Positions 62,707-64,000 of a stretch of DNA of 64,000 bases are shown piece by piece. Position 1 is the stretch's first letter. Each line of letters begins with the position of its first letter. The notes beneath the pieces were generated by a model, which was given only the letters and a program-made list of their open reading frames with translations, did not search any database and had not been told where the DNA came from. Both the position numbers and the translations under genes were made by a program. The stretch is from Ambrosia x helenae (taxonomy: Eukaryota > Streptophyta > Magnoliopsida > Asterales > Asteraceae): assembly GCA_030844895.1 (NCBI GenBank), contig CM061232.1, positions 81,238,555 to 81,302,554 on the forward strand. Direction: 5' to 3'.

Positions 62707-64000
62707 TCCCCCCCTTGAAGCACAACTGGAACCAACAGTCATACGGAGATCTGATCTTGCACACCTCATACTTACCTGAACCAACGTATGACTTACACTA
62801 CTAACCTTCGGAGTAGAAAATTAGTCAGTTTTAGCATAAATCGTTAAGTTGTCCGTTTGAATTTCAAAGTCCATTTAGCTGTTCATCATACTCCGACGGT
62901 TTTGAGAGGAAGATAAGACAATGCATTTAATGCACATCCTACATCGGTTCTTCAAAAATAAAGCATAAATGGAAATCTTTTGTATTTTTGATATTTTTGA
63001 CCGAAAGATAAGAAATTCAAATAAATTGTACGGAATTGAATATTCACAAAAAATATTTTTGTGAGTTCGTCGGTCAGAGAATCATATAAGTTTACAGACC
63101 TGTCATGATAACCTTTGTTTAGATTAATTCAGATTAGGATAATCAATAAACAAGCAATTACCAATATACTTGTCCACTTAAACCAAAAATTTAGAATTAA
63201 TTTCCGGCACTTTAGATACGTTTAGGTAAGATTTATAGTTGCGGTCAATGGTCCCACACACACACGACACATTCCCTTATTCGGAATTGCACAAAGCTTC
63301 ATCATAACGGGTGAGTAAACCATGACCATCTGTCTGCAAGACACGAGATTGGTTGACTCCTGTTCAGGGTGGGGGTATATACCGAAAGCCATTTTATTAT
63401 TTCCCCTTTTATGGGGATACTTTTGTCAGAGGGCGTGTACAATCCAAGTCACTATCCCAGTGCACAGTTGCCATAAGGTCCGTATTTATTCGATATAGTA
63501 CGTTGTGGCTGACTTAATAACTTGGCTTAGCGGGTGTGTTCAATCCAGGTCACTATCCCAGTGAGCAATCACCATAAGCTTCAGAATTATATATGGTATG
63601 CCCCAGAACGCATAATGGCTTGCTAGTACGAGTAGCTGAAGACGAAAGATGCTCGCGCTTTGCAGCTAGAATTCTCTTATTTATGTGTACGAGATTTAGG
63701 GTTTGGCTATTGAAGTATCTTTTTAGCACAATTAAGAACGCCTGATCAACTCAATCGGATCTGTGGTAGATCCAAGATTTGACCGTTCATTCCCGGATGC
63801 ATCACAGGTTAAAGACCCTGAACCTCAGATTTTGGCAACCCATCAATTGAGATTTCGGTACAAGAGCATATGCCAATGAGAAGGGTAAACAACTCAACTT
63901 TAAGTCGTTAATGTTTATGTCACCGTGCCAACTTTGAAATGATTTTCAAGCCTATTGGTATATCACTTGTAAGACTGATTATCATTTATATTTTATTGTT
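62707..64000 (-). other. 3' non-coding region of an Athila-like element continuing right
   Basis: No ORF is present. Two copies of the motif CACTGGGATAGTGACYTGGA (minus strand) lie near 63440-63470 and 63545-63575, each followed by TTG-ACAC-CCC, matching the tandem pair at 4311-4470. The polypurine tract at 62707-62721 ends the region. The element's genes lie beyond the window. Confidence 0.6.

Overview
The window is plant nuclear DNA made almost entirely of nested transposable elements. The element types point to Asteraceae, as an inference from remembered protein families rather than a database match: Athila, Tat and Tekay Ty3/gypsy lineages, a Tat element with an antisense 'gypsy-type transposase' gene, and a locus of the gag/env-like family common in Tanacetum, Lactuca and Helianthus. 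I see no rRNA or canonical tRNA genes, no CRISPR array and no ordinary intact host gene. The only host-gene traces are a broken F-box/LRR fragment and LRR receptor-kinase exons carried inside a CACTA transposon.

Layout. 1-6461: 3' part of an Athila element on the plus strand (end of integrase, an intact 444-codon downstream ORF, polypurine tract, 3' LTR). It sits inside the antisense gene of a Tat element on the minus strand that runs from the left edge to its 5' LTR at 25184-25917. The Tat element also carries a 2.6-kb solo LTR (7372-9962, TSD GGTGG), a 2.9-kb Tekay-family solo LTR (15145-18050, TSD AAAAT) and a 4.3-kb CACTA element (18223-22534, TSD CTT). Its minus-strand gag-PR-RT-RH-aRNH-INT genes converge on the plus-strand antisense gene, and a ~67-bp tandem hairpin array (12500-12850) lies between the two 3' ends.

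26778-41137: a Mutator-like (MULE) transposase with SWIM finger, followed in the same frame by an OTU cysteine-protease domain. It is split by a Tekay complex at 27211-39099 that has three LTR copies but one outer TSD (AAGTC). 41309-42340 is the F-box/LRR pseudogene. 43240-49815 is a cluster of smaller insertions: a LINE tail, a Tourist MITE, a SINE-like unit with tandem repeats, a deleted copia element holding a Harbinger MITE that itself holds a CACTA element, and two adjacent copies of an ~850-bp TWA-target element.

50600-64000: a degraded minus-strand locus with a SIRE-like 3' LTR and an env/gag-like ORF, then an Athila-like LTR. A complete non-autonomous Athila relative (55144-62056, TSD TCTCC) is inserted in that LTR and itself contains a 564-bp Helitron. 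A hAT MITE (62228-62497, TSD GGTACATG) is inserted nearby.

Most insertions are supported by target-site duplications and, in several cases, by restored reading frames or an unoccupied paralogous site. Shared non-coding motifs of the Athila elements, palindromic words in the LTRs, the convergent Tat architecture and the MULE-OTU locus are the most interesting signals.
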